A stretch of DNA of 64,000 bases from Halobaculum gomorrense (GTDB lineage: Archaea; Halobacteriota; Halobacteria; Halobacteriales; Haloferacaceae). Positions 44,011 through 52,769 of this stretch are shown here, piece after piece (position 1 is the first letter of the stretch; each line of letters opens with the position of its first letter). The notes beneath the pieces were generated by a model, which did no database searches, was not told the origin of the DNA, and was given only the letters and a program-made list of their open reading frames with translations. The position numbers were made by a program, and so were the translations under genes. The stretch lies in NCBI RefSeq assembly GCF_900129775.1, contig NZ_FQWV01000004.1, positions 124,001 through 188,000 on the forward strand. Direction: 5' to 3'.

Positions 44011-44787
44011 ATGCGCGAAACGCTGGAGGCGGTCGCCGCCGGCGACCTCACGCCCGCACAGGCGGAGGCGGAGCTACGCGGCTACGCGACGACGGAGGCC
44101 GGGCGGTTCGACGCTGCCCGCGAGCACCGCCGCGGGATCCCGGAGGGGATCCTCGCGGAGGGGAAGACGCCCGCCGAGGTGGCGGCGATGGCCGACGCCG
44201 CCGTCGACTCGACGGGCCGGGCGCTCGTCACGCGCGCCGACGACGAGACGGCCGAACAGGTGCGCGCCTACATGGACCAGGAGCACCCCGACGCAACGGT
44301 CGAACGCGACGCCCGCGCACGAACCGTCGTGATCCATGCCGCCGATTACGAACCGTCCGGCGTCGACGCCGACGTGGTCGTCGTCTCCGGCGGCACCGCG
44401 GACGCGCCCGCCGCGCGGGAGGCGGCCGTTGTCGCCGGCGAGGCGGGTCCTCGCGTCGAGACGATCGAGGACGTGGGCGTCGCGAACCTCACGCGCGTCC
44501 TCGACGAGATCGAGACGCTCCGGTCGGCCGACGTGCTCGTCGTCGCCGCCGGCCGGGAGGCGACGCTCCCGACGCTCGTCGCCGGACTGGTCGGCGCGCC
44601 CGTGATCGGCCTCCCCACGTCGACTGGCTACGGCGTCGGCGGCGACGGCAAGGCGGCGCTGTTGGGCCTGCTCCAGTCGTGTACCGTGCTGTCGGTGGTG
44701 AATGTCGACGCTGGCTTCGTCGCCGGGACGCAGGCCGGACTGATCGCGCTCGGCGTCGACGGCGGTCCCGACGAGTCGGATCGCTGA
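44011..44787 (+). CDS. larB: LarB-type pyridinium-3,5-biscarboxylic acid mononucleotide synthase
   Basis: PurE-like carboxylase/hydrolase that starts synthesis of the nickel-pincer nucleotide from nicotinate adenine dinucleotide. 258 aa: helical N-terminal domain (TLEAVAAGDLTPAQAEAELRG, PEGILAEGKTPAEVAAM), then the PurE-like core VVVVSGGTADAPAAREAAV, DVLVVAAGREATLPTLVAGLVGAPVIGLPTSTGYGVGG and VNVDAGFVAGTQAGLIA. LarC and LarE are not adjacent, so the rest of the pathway, if present, lies elsewhere. Confidence 0.9.
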   Translation: MRETLEAVAAGDLTPAQAEAELRGYATTEAGRFDAAREHRRGIPEGILAEGKTPAEVAAMADAAVDSTGRALVTRADDETAEQVRAYMDQEHPDATVERDARARTVVIHAADYEPSGVDADVVVVSGGTADAPAAREAAVVAGEAGPRVETIEDVGVANLTRVLDEIETLRSADVLVVAAGREATLPTLVAGLVGAPVIGLPTSTGYGVGGDGKAALLGLLQSCTVLSVVNVDAGFVAGTQAGLIALGVDGGPDESDR

Positions 44788-44900
44788 CCGGTCGATTCGG
44801 CGCCGTTGCCCGTCGCTGCCCGCCGTGTGCGCTGTGAAAGGGTATATGTGTCATGCAGCCGTATACGTGTTACCGGCAGCGGTGGATGCCGGACGACCAC

Positions 44901-45053
44901 ATGCCACGCTGCGACCACTGCGGGTCGCACGTATCTGACCGCTTCGCCCGCGTGTTCAGCGACGAACGCGGGAACCTGAACGCGTGCCCGTCCTGCTCTG
45001 CGAACGCGGGCATCGCCGAAGCGGCACGAGAACGGACCCGCGCAGACGACTGA
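44901..45053 (+). CDS. Small two-CxxC zinc-finger protein
   Basis: 50 aa: MPRCDHCGSHVSDRFARVFSDERG and NACPSCSANAGIAEAARERTRADD. Two CxxC pairs make a zinc ribbon; it matches the haloarchaeal DUF7563-like type as I recall. An in-frame ATG at 44886 would add five residues. GTATACG ~30 bp upstream is a possible TATA box. Role unknown. Confidence 0.72.
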   Translation: MPRCDHCGSHVSDRFARVFSDERGNLNACPSCSANAGIAEAARERTRADD

Positions 45054-45185
45054 ACCGCTCTGCGACCACCTCACCGCGCCGCGACGGCCACCACCCATCC
45101 GTCCCCTGTTCCCCCGCGGGACTCGGGACCGGCGGCTCCGTGCCGCATCGCGTCCGTTTTTGACCCGAACCCCGAACCGCTCCCC

Positions 45186-45554
45186 GTGAGCGATCGCGAT
45201 CCGACCGCCGCCGGCGCCGGCGATGCCCCCGCCCCCGGCGACGATCCCGACCTCTGCGATGACCCCGACCGCGGCGACGATCCCGACCGCGTCGACGGCG
45301 TCGCCGTCCCGGCGGCCGACCACTACGTGTACGTCCTCGAGTGTACCGACGGCTCATTATACACCGGCTACACGACCGACGTGGCCCGCCGCGTCGCTGA
45401 ACACGACGCCGGAAACGGCGCGAAGTACACCCGCGGGCGGACGCCCGTCGAGTTGGTCCACGTCGAGGCGTTCGACTCGAAGTCGGCGGCGATGAGCCGG
45501 GAGTACGCGATCAAACAGCGGTCGCGCCGGGAGAAGGAGTCGCTGGTCGAGTAG
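45186..45554 (+). CDS. GIY-YIG domain protein (UPF0213/YhbQ-like)
   Basis: 122 aa. After an Asp-rich ~40-residue N-terminus comes the nuclease-fold domain: [31 protein letters not shown] (YVY and YTG form the GIY-YIG pair; Arg in the helix), [19 protein letters not shown] and [18 protein letters not shown] with the catalytic-type Glu. Stand-alone GIY-YIG proteins like this have unclear roles in DNA metabolism. GTG start; GTTTTTG lies ~27 bp upstream. Confidence 0.88.
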   Translation: MSDRDPTAAGAGDAPAPGDDPDLCDDPDRGDDPDRVDGVAVPAADHYVYVLECTDGSLYTGYTTDVARRVAEHDAGNGAKYTRGRTPVELVHVEAFDSKSAAMSREYAIKQRSRREKESLVE

Positions 45555-45618
45555 TTCCCGGCCGGTCGGCGGGAGGACTCGGCCGGCCTCCCGCCACGGC
45601 GGGCCCTCCGTCGGGCCG

Positions 45619-46239
45619 CTACTCCGGAACGTCGAGGAACTCGTTCTTGTGGCCGGCGTAGTGGGCGATCCGGCGACCCAGCTTCTCTGTGCGCTCGCGC
45701 AGGCCGTCGTCGACGAACTCGTAGCGCGTCCCCGACCCCGTCGCCCCTGGCGGCGGGCGCTCGCCGTCCTCCCACGGCTCGAAGCGGTTGCGCGCGTTGC
45801 GGATCCCGACCTGAAGGGGCGCGACCCAGCCGTGGACGCCCCGGATCGTCGCGCGCATGTGTTCGAGCGTGCCGCCGTAGGAGCCGCCGCCGGCGACGGC
45901 GAACAGCCCGACGACGGTGTCCTCGTACTCGTCGAAGCTGCACCAGTCGTGAAACGAGCGAAACGCCGAGGAGTACGAGTCGTGATACACCGGCGAACAA
46001 AGCAGCACGCCGTCGGCCCGGCGCATCCGCGCGAGCAAGTCCGGCACGTCGCCGGCGTCGGCCTCGTCCACGTCCGGGTGGTACAGCGGGACGTCCAGGG
46101 CGGGGTCGCCCAGATCGATGAAGTCCGGTTCGGCGCCGTACTCGACGGCGGCGTCGAGGGCGTACTGCAGCGTCGCCCGACCGTAGCTCCCGTCGCGCCG
46201 CGAGCCGTTCACGGCGACGACGGTGGGCGTCTCCGACAT
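45619..46239 (-). CDS. NAD(P)H-dependent FMN reductase (flavodoxin-like)
   Basis: 206 aa. FMN-binding N-terminal VVAVNGSRRDGSYGRATLQYALD and the second loop LLCSPVYHDSYSSAFRSFHDWCS match the NADPH-dependent FMN reductase family; VVGLFAVAGGGSYGGTLEHMRATIRGVHGWVAP is the third block. Probably a quinone or azo-type reductase; physiological substrate unknown. GCTTTTGCG lies ~27 bp upstream on the minus strand. Divergent from the phosphohexomutase. Confidence 0.9.
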   Translation of the reverse strand: MSETPTVVAVNGSRRDGSYGRATLQYALDAAVEYGAEPDFIDLGDPALDVPLYHPDVDEADAGDVPDLLARMRRADGVLLCSPVYHDSYSSAFRSFHDWCSFDEYEDTVVGLFAVAGGGSYGGTLEHMRATIRGVHGWVAPLQVGIRNARNRFEPWEDGERPPPGATGSGTRYEFVDDGLRERTEKLGRRIAHYAGHKNEFLDVPE

Positions 46240-46327
46240 GCCCGAGGGTTCCCGAGCGCGCGCAAAAGCCCGTCGGTGCCGGTCGCGCTCGCTGTGGGCT
46301 CGCGCGCGGTCCGGCCGCGGGCACCCG

Positions 46328-46336
46328 GATTTTTGC
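46328..46336 (+). promoter_or_regulatory. TATA-like box of the phosphohexomutase
   Basis: GATTTTTGC is centred 28 bp before the ATG at 46360. Confidence 0.5.
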
Positions 46337-46359
46337 CACCCCGAGCCGACGGGTCCCGC

Positions 46360-47778
46360 ATGGACGAGATCTCCTTCGGAACCGACGGGTGGCGCGCACC
46401 CCTCGACACGTTCACCGACCGCCGCGTCCGCATCGTCGGACAGGCCGTCGCGGACACGCTCGCTGAGACCGGGGTCGACGACGCCGCGGAGGACACGCCG
46501 GAGCGCCCCGTGATCGTCGGCTACGACGCCCGGCCGACCTCGGAGGGCTTCGCCGAATCGCTCGCGGAAGTGCTCGCGGGCAACGGCTTCGACGTGCTCC
46601 TCCCCGAGCGCGACTGCCCGACGCCGCTGGTCGCACACGCCATCGTCGAGCGCGACGCCGCGGGCGCGCTGATGGTGACGGCCTCGCACAACCCGCCGGA
46701 GTACAACGGCGTGAAGTTCATCCCCGAGGACGGCGCGCCCGCGCTCCCCGAGGTCACCGAGCGCATCGAGGCGAACCTCTGCGATCCCGATCTGACGGCC
46801 GCTGGAACCCCCGACGAGGGCGAGGTCAGCCGCGTCGATCTCGCGACGCCCCACGCCGAGCGCGCGCGCGACCTCGTCGCCGGCGGGGAAGGGACGCTCG
46901 ACCTCTCAGGGCTGACGGTCGCCTACGACGCGATGCACGGCAGCGGCCGCGGCGTCACCGACGCCCTGCTCGAATCCGCCGGCGCCGAGGTCGAGCGCCT
47001 GCGCTGCGAGCGCGACCCCGAGTTCGGTGGCGGGTCGCCGGAGCCATCAGCCGAGAACCTGGAGGAACTCGTCGCGCGTGTCGCCGAGAGCGACGCCGAC
47101 CTGGGGATCGCCAACGACGGCGACGCCGACCGCCTCGCGATCGTGACGCCCGAGCGCGGCCACCTCGACGAGAACCTCTTCTTCGCGGCGACGTACGATC
47201 ACCTCCTCGACGGCGACTCGGGGCCGGCGATCCGCACCGTTTCCACGACGTTCCTCATCGACCGCATCGCCGAGGCGCACGGCGAGGAGGTGTTCGAGAC
47301 TGCGGTCGGATTCAAGTGGGTCGCGCACGCGATGGGCGAGCACGACGCGCTGATGGGCGGGGAGGAGTCCGGCGGCTTCTCCGTGCGCGGGCACGTCCGC
47401 GAGAAGGACGGCGTGTTGATGGCGCTGCTCTCGGCCGCGGCCGCGAGCGAGGAGTCGTACGACGACCGCGTCGACCGCCTCGCCGCCGAACACGGCCGCA
47501 TCGTCGCCGACAAGGTGAGCATCGACTGCCCCGACGCGGAGAAGGCGCGCGTCATCGACGACCTCGCCGACCACATCCCCGACGAGGTCGCCGGCGAGGC
47601 GGTCGCGGACGTGGTGACCGTCGACGGCTTCAAGCTCCTGCTGGACGACGGCTCGTGGCTGCTCGTGCGTCCCTCGGGGACCGAGCCGAAGATGCGCGTG
47701 TACGCCGAGTCCGGCTCTGAGGCCGACACCGCCGCGATCCTCGCTGACGGCCGCGAACTGGTCGAGCCGCTGGTGTGA
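46360..47778 (+). CDS. Phosphomannomutase/phosphoglucomutase family enzyme
   Basis: Alpha-D-phosphohexomutase, 472 aa. Domain 1 phosphoserine loop is MVTASHNPPEYNGVKF (catalytic Ser about residue 110); metal loop IANDGDADRLAIV; sugar-binding GGEESGGFSVRGHVREKDG; phosphate-binding RPSGTEPKMRVY. FGTDGWRAPL at the N-terminus binds the active-site phosphate. Whether glucose, mannose or glucosamine phosphate is preferred cannot be read from these motifs. Haloarchaea use such enzymes for glycosylation precursors. Confidence 0.93.
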   Translation: MDEISFGTDGWRAPLDTFTDRRVRIVGQAVADTLAETGVDDAAEDTPERPVIVGYDARPTSEGFAESLAEVLAGNGFDVLLPERDCPTPLVAHAIVERDAAGALMVTASHNPPEYNGVKFIPEDGAPALPEVTERIEANLCDPDLTAAGTPDEGEVSRVDLATPHAERARDLVAGGEGTLDLSGLTVAYDAMHGSGRGVTDALLESAGAEVERLRCERDPEFGGGSPEPSAENLEELVARVAESDADLGIANDGDADRLAIVTPERGHLDENLFFAATYDHLLDGDSGPAIRTVSTTFLIDRIAEAHGEEVFETAVGFKWVAHAMGEHDALMGGEESGGFSVRGHVREKDGVLMALLSAAAASEESYDDRVDRLAAEHGRIVADKVSIDCPDAEKARVIDDLADHIPDEVAGEAVADVVTVDGFKLLLDDGSWLLVRPSGTEPKMRVYAESGSEADTAAILADGRELVEPLV

Positions 47779-47875
47779 CGCGGGACCCTGCAGACGGGCG
47801 AGGAGCCCGTCGACCCCGATCGAGCGCCGGCCCCGGATCCCGGGGTTTGAGGGCGGGGTCGTCGCTACGGCCGGT

Positions 47876-49258
47876 ATGTTCGACGACGAGATCGCCGCCC
47901 GCATCCGCGACGACCGCGAGCGCGACGGCTATCTGTTCCCCGACTACGGCCGGTACTGCTTCGCCGGCGTCCCCGCGACCCTCGGCGGGGTGCTCGGCGT
48001 CGACCTCCCTGGCGACCCGCTCCCGGACGGCGTCGTTGCTGACGTGCCCGGCCTCGCCGGCACCGCCCCCGGCGACGACGCCGACTACGACCGCGTCTGT
48101 CACGTGCTCGTCGACGGCTTCGGCTACGAGCAGTGGCGCCGCGAGGTCGCCGCCGACCGGGCGCCCGCGTGGCTCGCCGACCTCGCGGAAACCGCGCGCG
48201 TGAGGCCACTCACGTCCGTCTATCCCTCGGAGACCGCGGCGGCGATCACGACGGTCCACACCGGGCGCACCCCCGTCGAACACGGCGTGATCGGCTGGGA
48301 CATGTACCTGCCCGAGGTCGACCGCGTGATCCAGACGCTGCCGTTCACGACCAAGTCCGGCGAGGCGGCCGACGAGGCGTCCGGCGTCGACGCCGCCGAC
48401 CTCTTCGCGGGCGGGTCGGTGTACGAGACGCTGGCGGCCGAGGGAATCGACTCGGTGACCGTACAGCCCACGAAGGCAGCGACGGGCGCGTACTCCGCGC
48501 ACGCGCTCGCCGGCGCCGACTCCCGCGGGTACGAGGACCTCGACGGCTTCAGGTCGCTGCTGACCGAGGCGGTGGCCGACTCGGACCCGGGCACCTACTG
48601 CTACGCGTACCTCTCGGACGTCGACGGCGCGGCCCACGAGGCCGGCACCGACTCCGCGCACTACCGCGAGACGCTCACTGCCGTGGCCGAGGCCGTCGAG
48701 GCGGCGCTGTCGGCGGTTCCCGAGGATGTCGCCGCGTCGACCCTGTTCGTGCTCACCGCCGACCACGGTCACGTCGACACCGACCACGAGACCAACGTCG
48801 ACCTCTGGGCCCACGAGTACCTCACGGAGCGGATGCGCCGCTACGAGACGGGCGCCCCGCCGGAGTACCCGCTCGCAGGGGGAGGGGGAGACGAGGACCG
48901 AGACTGGAACGGAGCGGGGGACGGGGGCGACCCGCTCCCGCCGGTCGGCGGCGCGCGCAACGTCCACCTCCATCTGCGTCCGGGGACGACCGAGGAGGTG
49001 ATCGACTACCTCGACCGGACGTTCGACGGTCGGGCGTTCACCCGCGAGGAAGCGTTCGACCGGGGGCTGTTCGGCGACCGCGGCGCCTCCGACCGCTTCC
49101 GCCGCCGCTGCGGCGACGTGGTGTTCGTCCACCGACGGAAGGCGGTCTGGCGAGGCGACGAACCGGGGAAGCTCGACTACGTGGGCTGGCACGGCGGACT
49201 GACGCCCGCGGAGATGCTGACCCCGTTCGCGGCCGCGCCGCTGTCGGACGTGACCTGA
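47876..49258 (+). CDS. Type I phosphodiesterase / nucleotide pyrophosphatase-like hydrolase
   Basis: 460-aa alkaline-phosphatase-superfamily protein. DRVCHVLVDGFGYEQWRRE holds the first metal Asp; SVYPSETAAAITTVHTGRTPVEHGVIGWDMY carries the nucleophile (Thr/Ser) and metal His; YLSDVDGAAHEAGTDSAHYRE and VLTADHGHVDTDHETN supply the remaining Asp/His ligands. No signal peptide, so cytoplasmic. The substrate is unknown; some haloarchaeal homologues are called nucleotide pyrophosphatase or phosphoglycerate-mutase-like. A GGGTTTGAGG box lies ~28 bp upstream. Confidence 0.85.
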   Translation: MFDDEIAARIRDDRERDGYLFPDYGRYCFAGVPATLGGVLGVDLPGDPLPDGVVADVPGLAGTAPGDDADYDRVCHVLVDGFGYEQWRREVAADRAPAWLADLAETARVRPLTSVYPSETAAAITTVHTGRTPVEHGVIGWDMYLPEVDRVIQTLPFTTKSGEAADEASGVDAADLFAGGSVYETLAAEGIDSVTVQPTKAATGAYSAHALAGADSRGYEDLDGFRSLLTEAVADSDPGTYCYAYLSDVDGAAHEAGTDSAHYRETLTAVAEAVEAALSAVPEDVAASTLFVLTADHGHVDTDHETNVDLWAHEYLTERMRRYETGAPPEYPLAGGGGDEDRDWNGAGDGGDPLPPVGGARNVHLHLRPGTTEEVIDYLDRTFDGRAFTREEAFDRGLFGDRGASDRFRRRCGDVVFVHRRKAVWRGDEPGKLDYVGWHGGLTPAEMLTPFAAAPLSDVT

Positions 49259-49268
49259 CCGCGGTCGA

Positions 49269-49766
49269 TCACCGCGTCGCGTCCGCGTCGGGCGGGAGCG
49301 TCCCGAACAGTCGGTCGTCGCGTTCCTCCACCTCGAACCCGAGCGCCTCGTAGAACGGCCGCACCTGTGTTCGGAACGTCGCCGTCAGCGGCGCGTCGGT
49401 TCGCCGGGCCGCCGCCGCGACGAGCGCGGTGCCGACGCCGTCGGCCCGCCGGCGCTTGCGCACCGCGACTGCCTCGACGCGGGTGCCGTCGAGTACGAGC
49501 GTGCCGACCACGTCGGCCGATTCGGTTCCGATGTCCCCCGCCACTGCGACCAGTGCGTCGCCGCCGGCGACGCGCTCGGGGAGGTTCGCCGGAACGGTCA
49601 ACATCGCCGCGTCGAGGAGGTGCCTGATGGCGTCCGTCTCGCCGTCGCGGGCGGTCCGGATCGACACGTCGGTATCGGAGACGGTGTCGGCGTCGGGGGT
49701 GGTGCCGGCGTCCGCATCTCGGTTCGACTCGGCGTCGCCGCCGTCGTCGCCGTCGTCGCCGGTCAT
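49269..49766 (-). CDS. GNAT-family N-acetyltransferase
   Basis: 165 aa. After an Asp-rich ~35-residue N-terminus, SIRTARDGETDAIRHLLDAAM begins the GNAT fold; VEAVAVRKRRRADGVGTALVAAA is the acetyl-CoA loop (RxxGxG variant) and VRPFYEALGFEVEERDDRLFG the last strand/helix. The ATG overlaps the samp2 stop by 4 bp, so it is translated with samp2. Whether it acetylates a protein, such as a SAMP target, or a small molecule is unknown. Confidence 0.87.
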   Translation of the reverse strand: MTGDDGDDGGDAESNRDADAGTTPDADTVSDTDVSIRTARDGETDAIRHLLDAAMLTVPANLPERVAGGDALVAVAGDIGTESADVVGTLVLDGTRVEAVAVRKRRRADGVGTALVAAAARRTDAPLTATFRTQVRPFYEALGFEVEERDDRLFGTLPPDADATR

Positions 49767-49963
49767 CCGCCCTTGATCAGTCTGAGCACCTTGACCTCGC
49801 TCGACTCGACGGGGGCGTCCTCCGGGACGGGGCTCCCGTCGACGAGCACCGTCACCTCGTGGGGTGAGTAGCCGGTCGCCCGGCACACGTCGGCGTAGGT
49901 CGCGTCGTCGGCGAGCAAGAGGGTCTCGGTGCCCTCGCCGACGACCTCGCAGGTCACGTCCAT
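49763..49963 (-). CDS. samp2: Ubiquitin-like small archaeal modifier protein SAMP2
   Basis: 66-aa beta-grasp protein, MDVTCEVVGEGTETLLLADD at the start, SPHEVTVLVDGSPVPEDAPVES in the middle and KVLRLIKGG at the end. The C-terminal Gly-Gly is adenylated by the E1-like UbaA; SAMP2 is then linked to target lysines and also carries sulfur for tRNA thiolation. Sequence closely follows SAMP2 of Haloferax as I remember it, and the nearby replication factor C gene matches the arrangement there. A single internal Lys near the C-terminus allows chains. Overlaps the GNAT gene. Confidence 0.95.
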   Translation of the reverse strand: MDVTCEVVGEGTETLLLADDATYADVCRATGYSPHEVTVLVDGSPVPEDAPVESSEVKVLRLIKGG

Positions 49964-50146
49964 GCCCGTCGGTCGGTCCGCCAACGGTTTCGCTCTTGCG
50001 TCGCCGCGGGCCACCGACCGGCCGCGCCGTCGACCGCCCCCGGGGAGGTCCGTTCCGATTCCATCCATATCTTTCGGAGCTAGATTTAGAGACATATATA
50101 ACAAATATACGCGCCTATGCCGCTCGGCGTGGACGCTCCGGACGCG

Positions 50147-51196
50147 ATGACGACTGACAGAGGGAACGACGAGCGGGGTATCGCGGACGCGACCATGGGA
50201 CGGCGGACGTTCGTGGCCGGAGCCGGGGCGGCGGTCGGCGTCGGGGCCGGCGGCGCACGCGCGTCGGCCCGCGGGACCGGGGACGCGGGCTCGCGTGGGG
50301 CGCATCCGGACGAGGACTCGGGGGAGAGCAGGGGAGAGGACCGGTCGTCCCCGTCGATCGTCGCCCACCGAGGGTTCGCCGGGCGCCATCCGGAGAACAC
50401 GGTCGCGGCGGTCGAGGCCGCCTCGCGGGGCGGTCGGAGCGAGCGGGCGACCGTTCGAGGCGCCGACATGATCGAGATCGACGTGATGCCGACGGGCGAC
50501 GGGGACGTGGTCGTGTTCCACGACGCCCGGCTCTCCTCGCGCGACGGGGGCGAGCGCGGGCTGACCGACGCCGACGGCGTCGTCTGGGAGACGCCGACCG
50601 ACGTGGTCACCGGCGCCGAGGTGCTCGACAGCGGGGAGACGGTCCCGCTGCTGGGGGAGGTGATGGCGGCGATCCCCGACGGCGTCGCGGTCAACGTCGA
50701 GTTCAAGAACCCGGGGACGTTCGACCTCCGGTTCGCCGAGAACCTCTCGGGCGACGCGCTCGATGCCCAGCGCGAGCGCTGGCGCCCCTTCACGGAGGAC
50801 GTGCTCGCCGTCCTCGACGAGCACGGCAACGACGTCCTGGTGTCGTCGTTCTACGAGGCGGCGCTGGCGACCGTCCGCGAGCTGTCGACCCTGCCGGTCG
50901 CGCCCCTGCTGTGGGACTCGATCGACGCCGGCCTCGCGATCGCTCGCGAGCACGACGCCGAGGCGGTCCACCCGCCGTACAACATGATACGGGGGACGCC
51001 GTTCTACGCCGACCCGTACTACACCGAGGGGTCCGACTGGAGCGACACCGACCTCCTCGCGGTCGCCCACGAGGAGGGGCGCGACGTGAACGTCTACACG
51101 GTGGCGACGTGGTATCAGGCCGAGCAGCTCGCCGGGGCGGGCGTCGACGGCCTCATCGCCGACTACCCCGGGCTCCTCCGGTTCGGCGGGCGATAG
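50147..51196 (+). CDS. Glycerophosphodiester phosphodiesterase, Tat-exported
   Basis: 349 aa. The N-terminus has [23 protein letters not shown], a twin-arginine signal near residues 16-38, so the enzyme is probably exported folded. The GDPD domain follows: [23 protein letters not shown] (catalytic HRG...PENT), [22 protein letters not shown] (Glu, Asp, His) and VAVNVEFKN. It would release glycerol-3-phosphate from lipid head groups. ATG 50147 is favoured over 50117 because an AT-rich TATA-like stretch (CATATATAAC) ends just before 50103. Confidence 0.9.
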   Translation: MTTDRGNDERGIADATMGRRTFVAGAGAAVGVGAGGARASARGTGDAGSRGAHPDEDSGESRGEDRSSPSIVAHRGFAGRHPENTVAAVEAASRGGRSERATVRGADMIEIDVMPTGDGDVVVFHDARLSSRDGGERGLTDADGVVWETPTDVVTGAEVLDSGETVPLLGEVMAAIPDGVAVNVEFKNPGTFDLRFAENLSGDALDAQRERWRPFTEDVLAVLDEHGNDVLVSSFYEAALATVRELSTLPVAPLLWDSIDAGLAIAREHDAEAVHPPYNMIRGTPFYADPYYTEGSDWSDTDLLAVAHEEGRDVNVYTVATWYQAEQLAGAGVDGLIADYPGLLRFGGR

Positions 51197-51275
51197 GGAG
51201 CGCTCCCGCCGGCGGTCGCCCCCGCGGGGGCGACATCTCGGGGCGTTTATCCCCCCGGGCCGCCCACCGTCGGGC

Positions 51276-52289
51276 ATGAGCGAGGCCGACGACGCGGAGG
51301 CGAGCGAGGGGGCCGACGACGAGGCCGCCGGCCTCGCGTCCGGGCGGGAGGTCTGGATCGAGAAGTACCGCCCGCAGACGCTGGAGGACGTGTACGGCCA
51401 CGAGCAGATCGTCTCGCGGCTCCGCAGCTACATCGAGCAGGACGACCTGCCGCACCTCCTGTTCGCGGGGCCGGCGGGCGTGGGCAAGACCACAAGCGCC
51501 GTCGCCATCGCCAAGACCATCTACGGCGACGACTGGCGGACAAACTTCCTCGAACTCAACGCCTCCGACCAGCGCGGGATCGACGTGGTCAGGGACAGGA
51601 TCAAGAGCTTCGCGCGCTCGTCGTTCGGCGGACACGATTACCGGATAATATTCCTTGATGAAGCCGACTCCCTCACCGACGACGCCCAGTCGGCGCTTCG
51701 GCGGACGATGGAGCAGTTCTCCGACAATACGCGCTTCATCCTCTCGTGCAACTACTCCTCGAAGATCATCGACCCGATCCAGTCGCGGTGTGCGGTGTTC
51801 CGCTTCTCGCCCCTCTCCGACGAGGCCGTCGAGGCACAGGTTCGCGACATCGCCGCCGACCAGGACATCGAGATCACCGACGACGGACTCGACGCGCTGG
51901 TGTACGCCGCCAACGGCGACATGCGCCGCGCGATCAACTCCCTGCAGGCGGCCGCGACCACGGGGGAGATCGTCGACGAGCAGGCCGTCTACGAGATCAC
52001 CGCGACCGCGCGTCCCGAGGAGATCGAGGCGATGGTCGAGGACGCGCTCGCGGGCGACTTCTCGAAGTCGCGGGCGACGCTCGACACGCTGCTCACCGAG
52101 ACCGGGATGGCCGGCGGCGACATCATCGACCAGCTCCACCGGTCGGTGTGGGAGTTCGGCCTCTCAGACCGGGAGGCGGTGCGGCTGATGGAACACATCG
52201 GGGAGACCGACTTCCGGATCACCGAGGGTGCGAACGAGCAGGTACAACTGGAGGCGCTGCTGGCGTCGCTGGCGTTGGCCGAGGAGTAG
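51276..52289 (+). CDS. rfcS: Replication factor C small subunit
   Basis: AAA+ clamp-loader subunit, 337 aa. [19 protein letters not shown] (RFC box II), Walker [14 protein letters not shown], Walker [12 protein letters not shown], the SRC arginine finger [10 protein letters not shown], sensor 2 NGDMRRAIN and C-terminal collar helices. With RfcL it opens PCNA onto primed DNA. The ~20-residue acidic N-terminal extension is haloarchaeal. No intein is present. Convergent to the structured region and CDF gene. Confidence 0.97.
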   Translation: MSEADDAEASEGADDEAAGLASGREVWIEKYRPQTLEDVYGHEQIVSRLRSYIEQDDLPHLLFAGPAGVGKTTSAVAIAKTIYGDDWRTNFLELNASDQRGIDVVRDRIKSFARSSFGGHDYRIIFLDEADSLTDDAQSALRRTMEQFSDNTRFILSCNYSSKIIDPIQSRCAVFRFSPLSDEAVEAQVRDIAADQDIEITDDGLDALVYAANGDMRRAINSLQAAATTGEIVDEQAVYEITATARPEEIEAMVEDALAGDFSKSRATLDTLLTETGMAGGDIIDQLHRSVWEFGLSDREAVRLMEHIGETDFRITEGANEQVQLEALLASLALAEE

Positions 52290-52769
52290 TCACCCGCGGC
52301 GCGCGACCGCAACTGCGAGCCGACCCCGCGCCACCGCGGTCGTTCACACGATCCGAGGAGGAAGGCCACGGGTTTAGCCGTGGGAGGAATCTGACAGTCC
52401 TCCACAACTGCCGATAGCACGACTAGTTTCGTCACCCGATGGGGTAATTATCAACGGTTCTCTGACTGTAGTACACTCCCAGTCAGCCAACTGCGTTGAC
52501 TGTGGATGGGCCTCCGTAGGTAGGCCCTGAACTCGGGGAGGAATGACGCACTGCCTCTCCTGTCGCGTCTCGCGACAGTGAAGTGGTGGGAGTCCACCAA
52601 TAATTGAAGCGGTATGGGGCAGATTCGGACGCAGACCACGGGTCGGAACACCACGCAGGACACCCCTCCGTGTGCCCAACCTTCTGCCGTGCAACCCGCC
52701 CTCGACGGAGGACGAAGTGTGGGCCGGAACTCCGTGCGGGGAACGCCCACCACTTCAGTCGTAGGTAAC
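52290..52769. other. Hairpin-dense noncoding block with an IS200/IS605-type end
   Basis: Between convergent rfcS and the CDF transporter. At 52361-52388 GAAGGCCACGGGTTTAGCCGTGGGAGG matches the hairpin end I recall of haloarchaeal IS200/IS605 (IS1341-type) elements (arms CCACGG/CCGTGG, 52366-52383). Further hairpins follow: 52480-52485/52497-52502, 52508-52513/52522-52527, 52560-52567/52571-52578, 52584-52589/52594-52599 and 52705-52710/52730-52735; GAAGTGGTGGG at 52580-52590 also pairs with 52746-52756. All frames are short or stop-interrupted; plus-strand fragments NCVDCGW and MTHCLSC keep CxxC pairs. It may be a tnpB/guide-RNA relic, a PATE-like nonautonomous element or an independent RNA. 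Confidence 0.55.
52366..52383 (+). repeat. IS200/IS605-type terminal hairpin
   Basis: Six-base perfect stem CCACGG/CCGTGG with GTTTAG loop, followed by GAGGA. This is the imperfect-palindrome end that TnpA recognises in IS200/IS605 elements; no tnpA or intact tnpB is present. Confidence 0.5.

Noticed and set aside
50117-50146. ATG at 50117 as the start of the glycerophosphodiesterase
   Set aside because: It lies only ~20 bp after the best TATA-like stretch; the ATG at 50147 fits a short leader and still gives a normal Tat signal. It is not fully excluded, as another box (ATTTAGA near 50085) could serve it.
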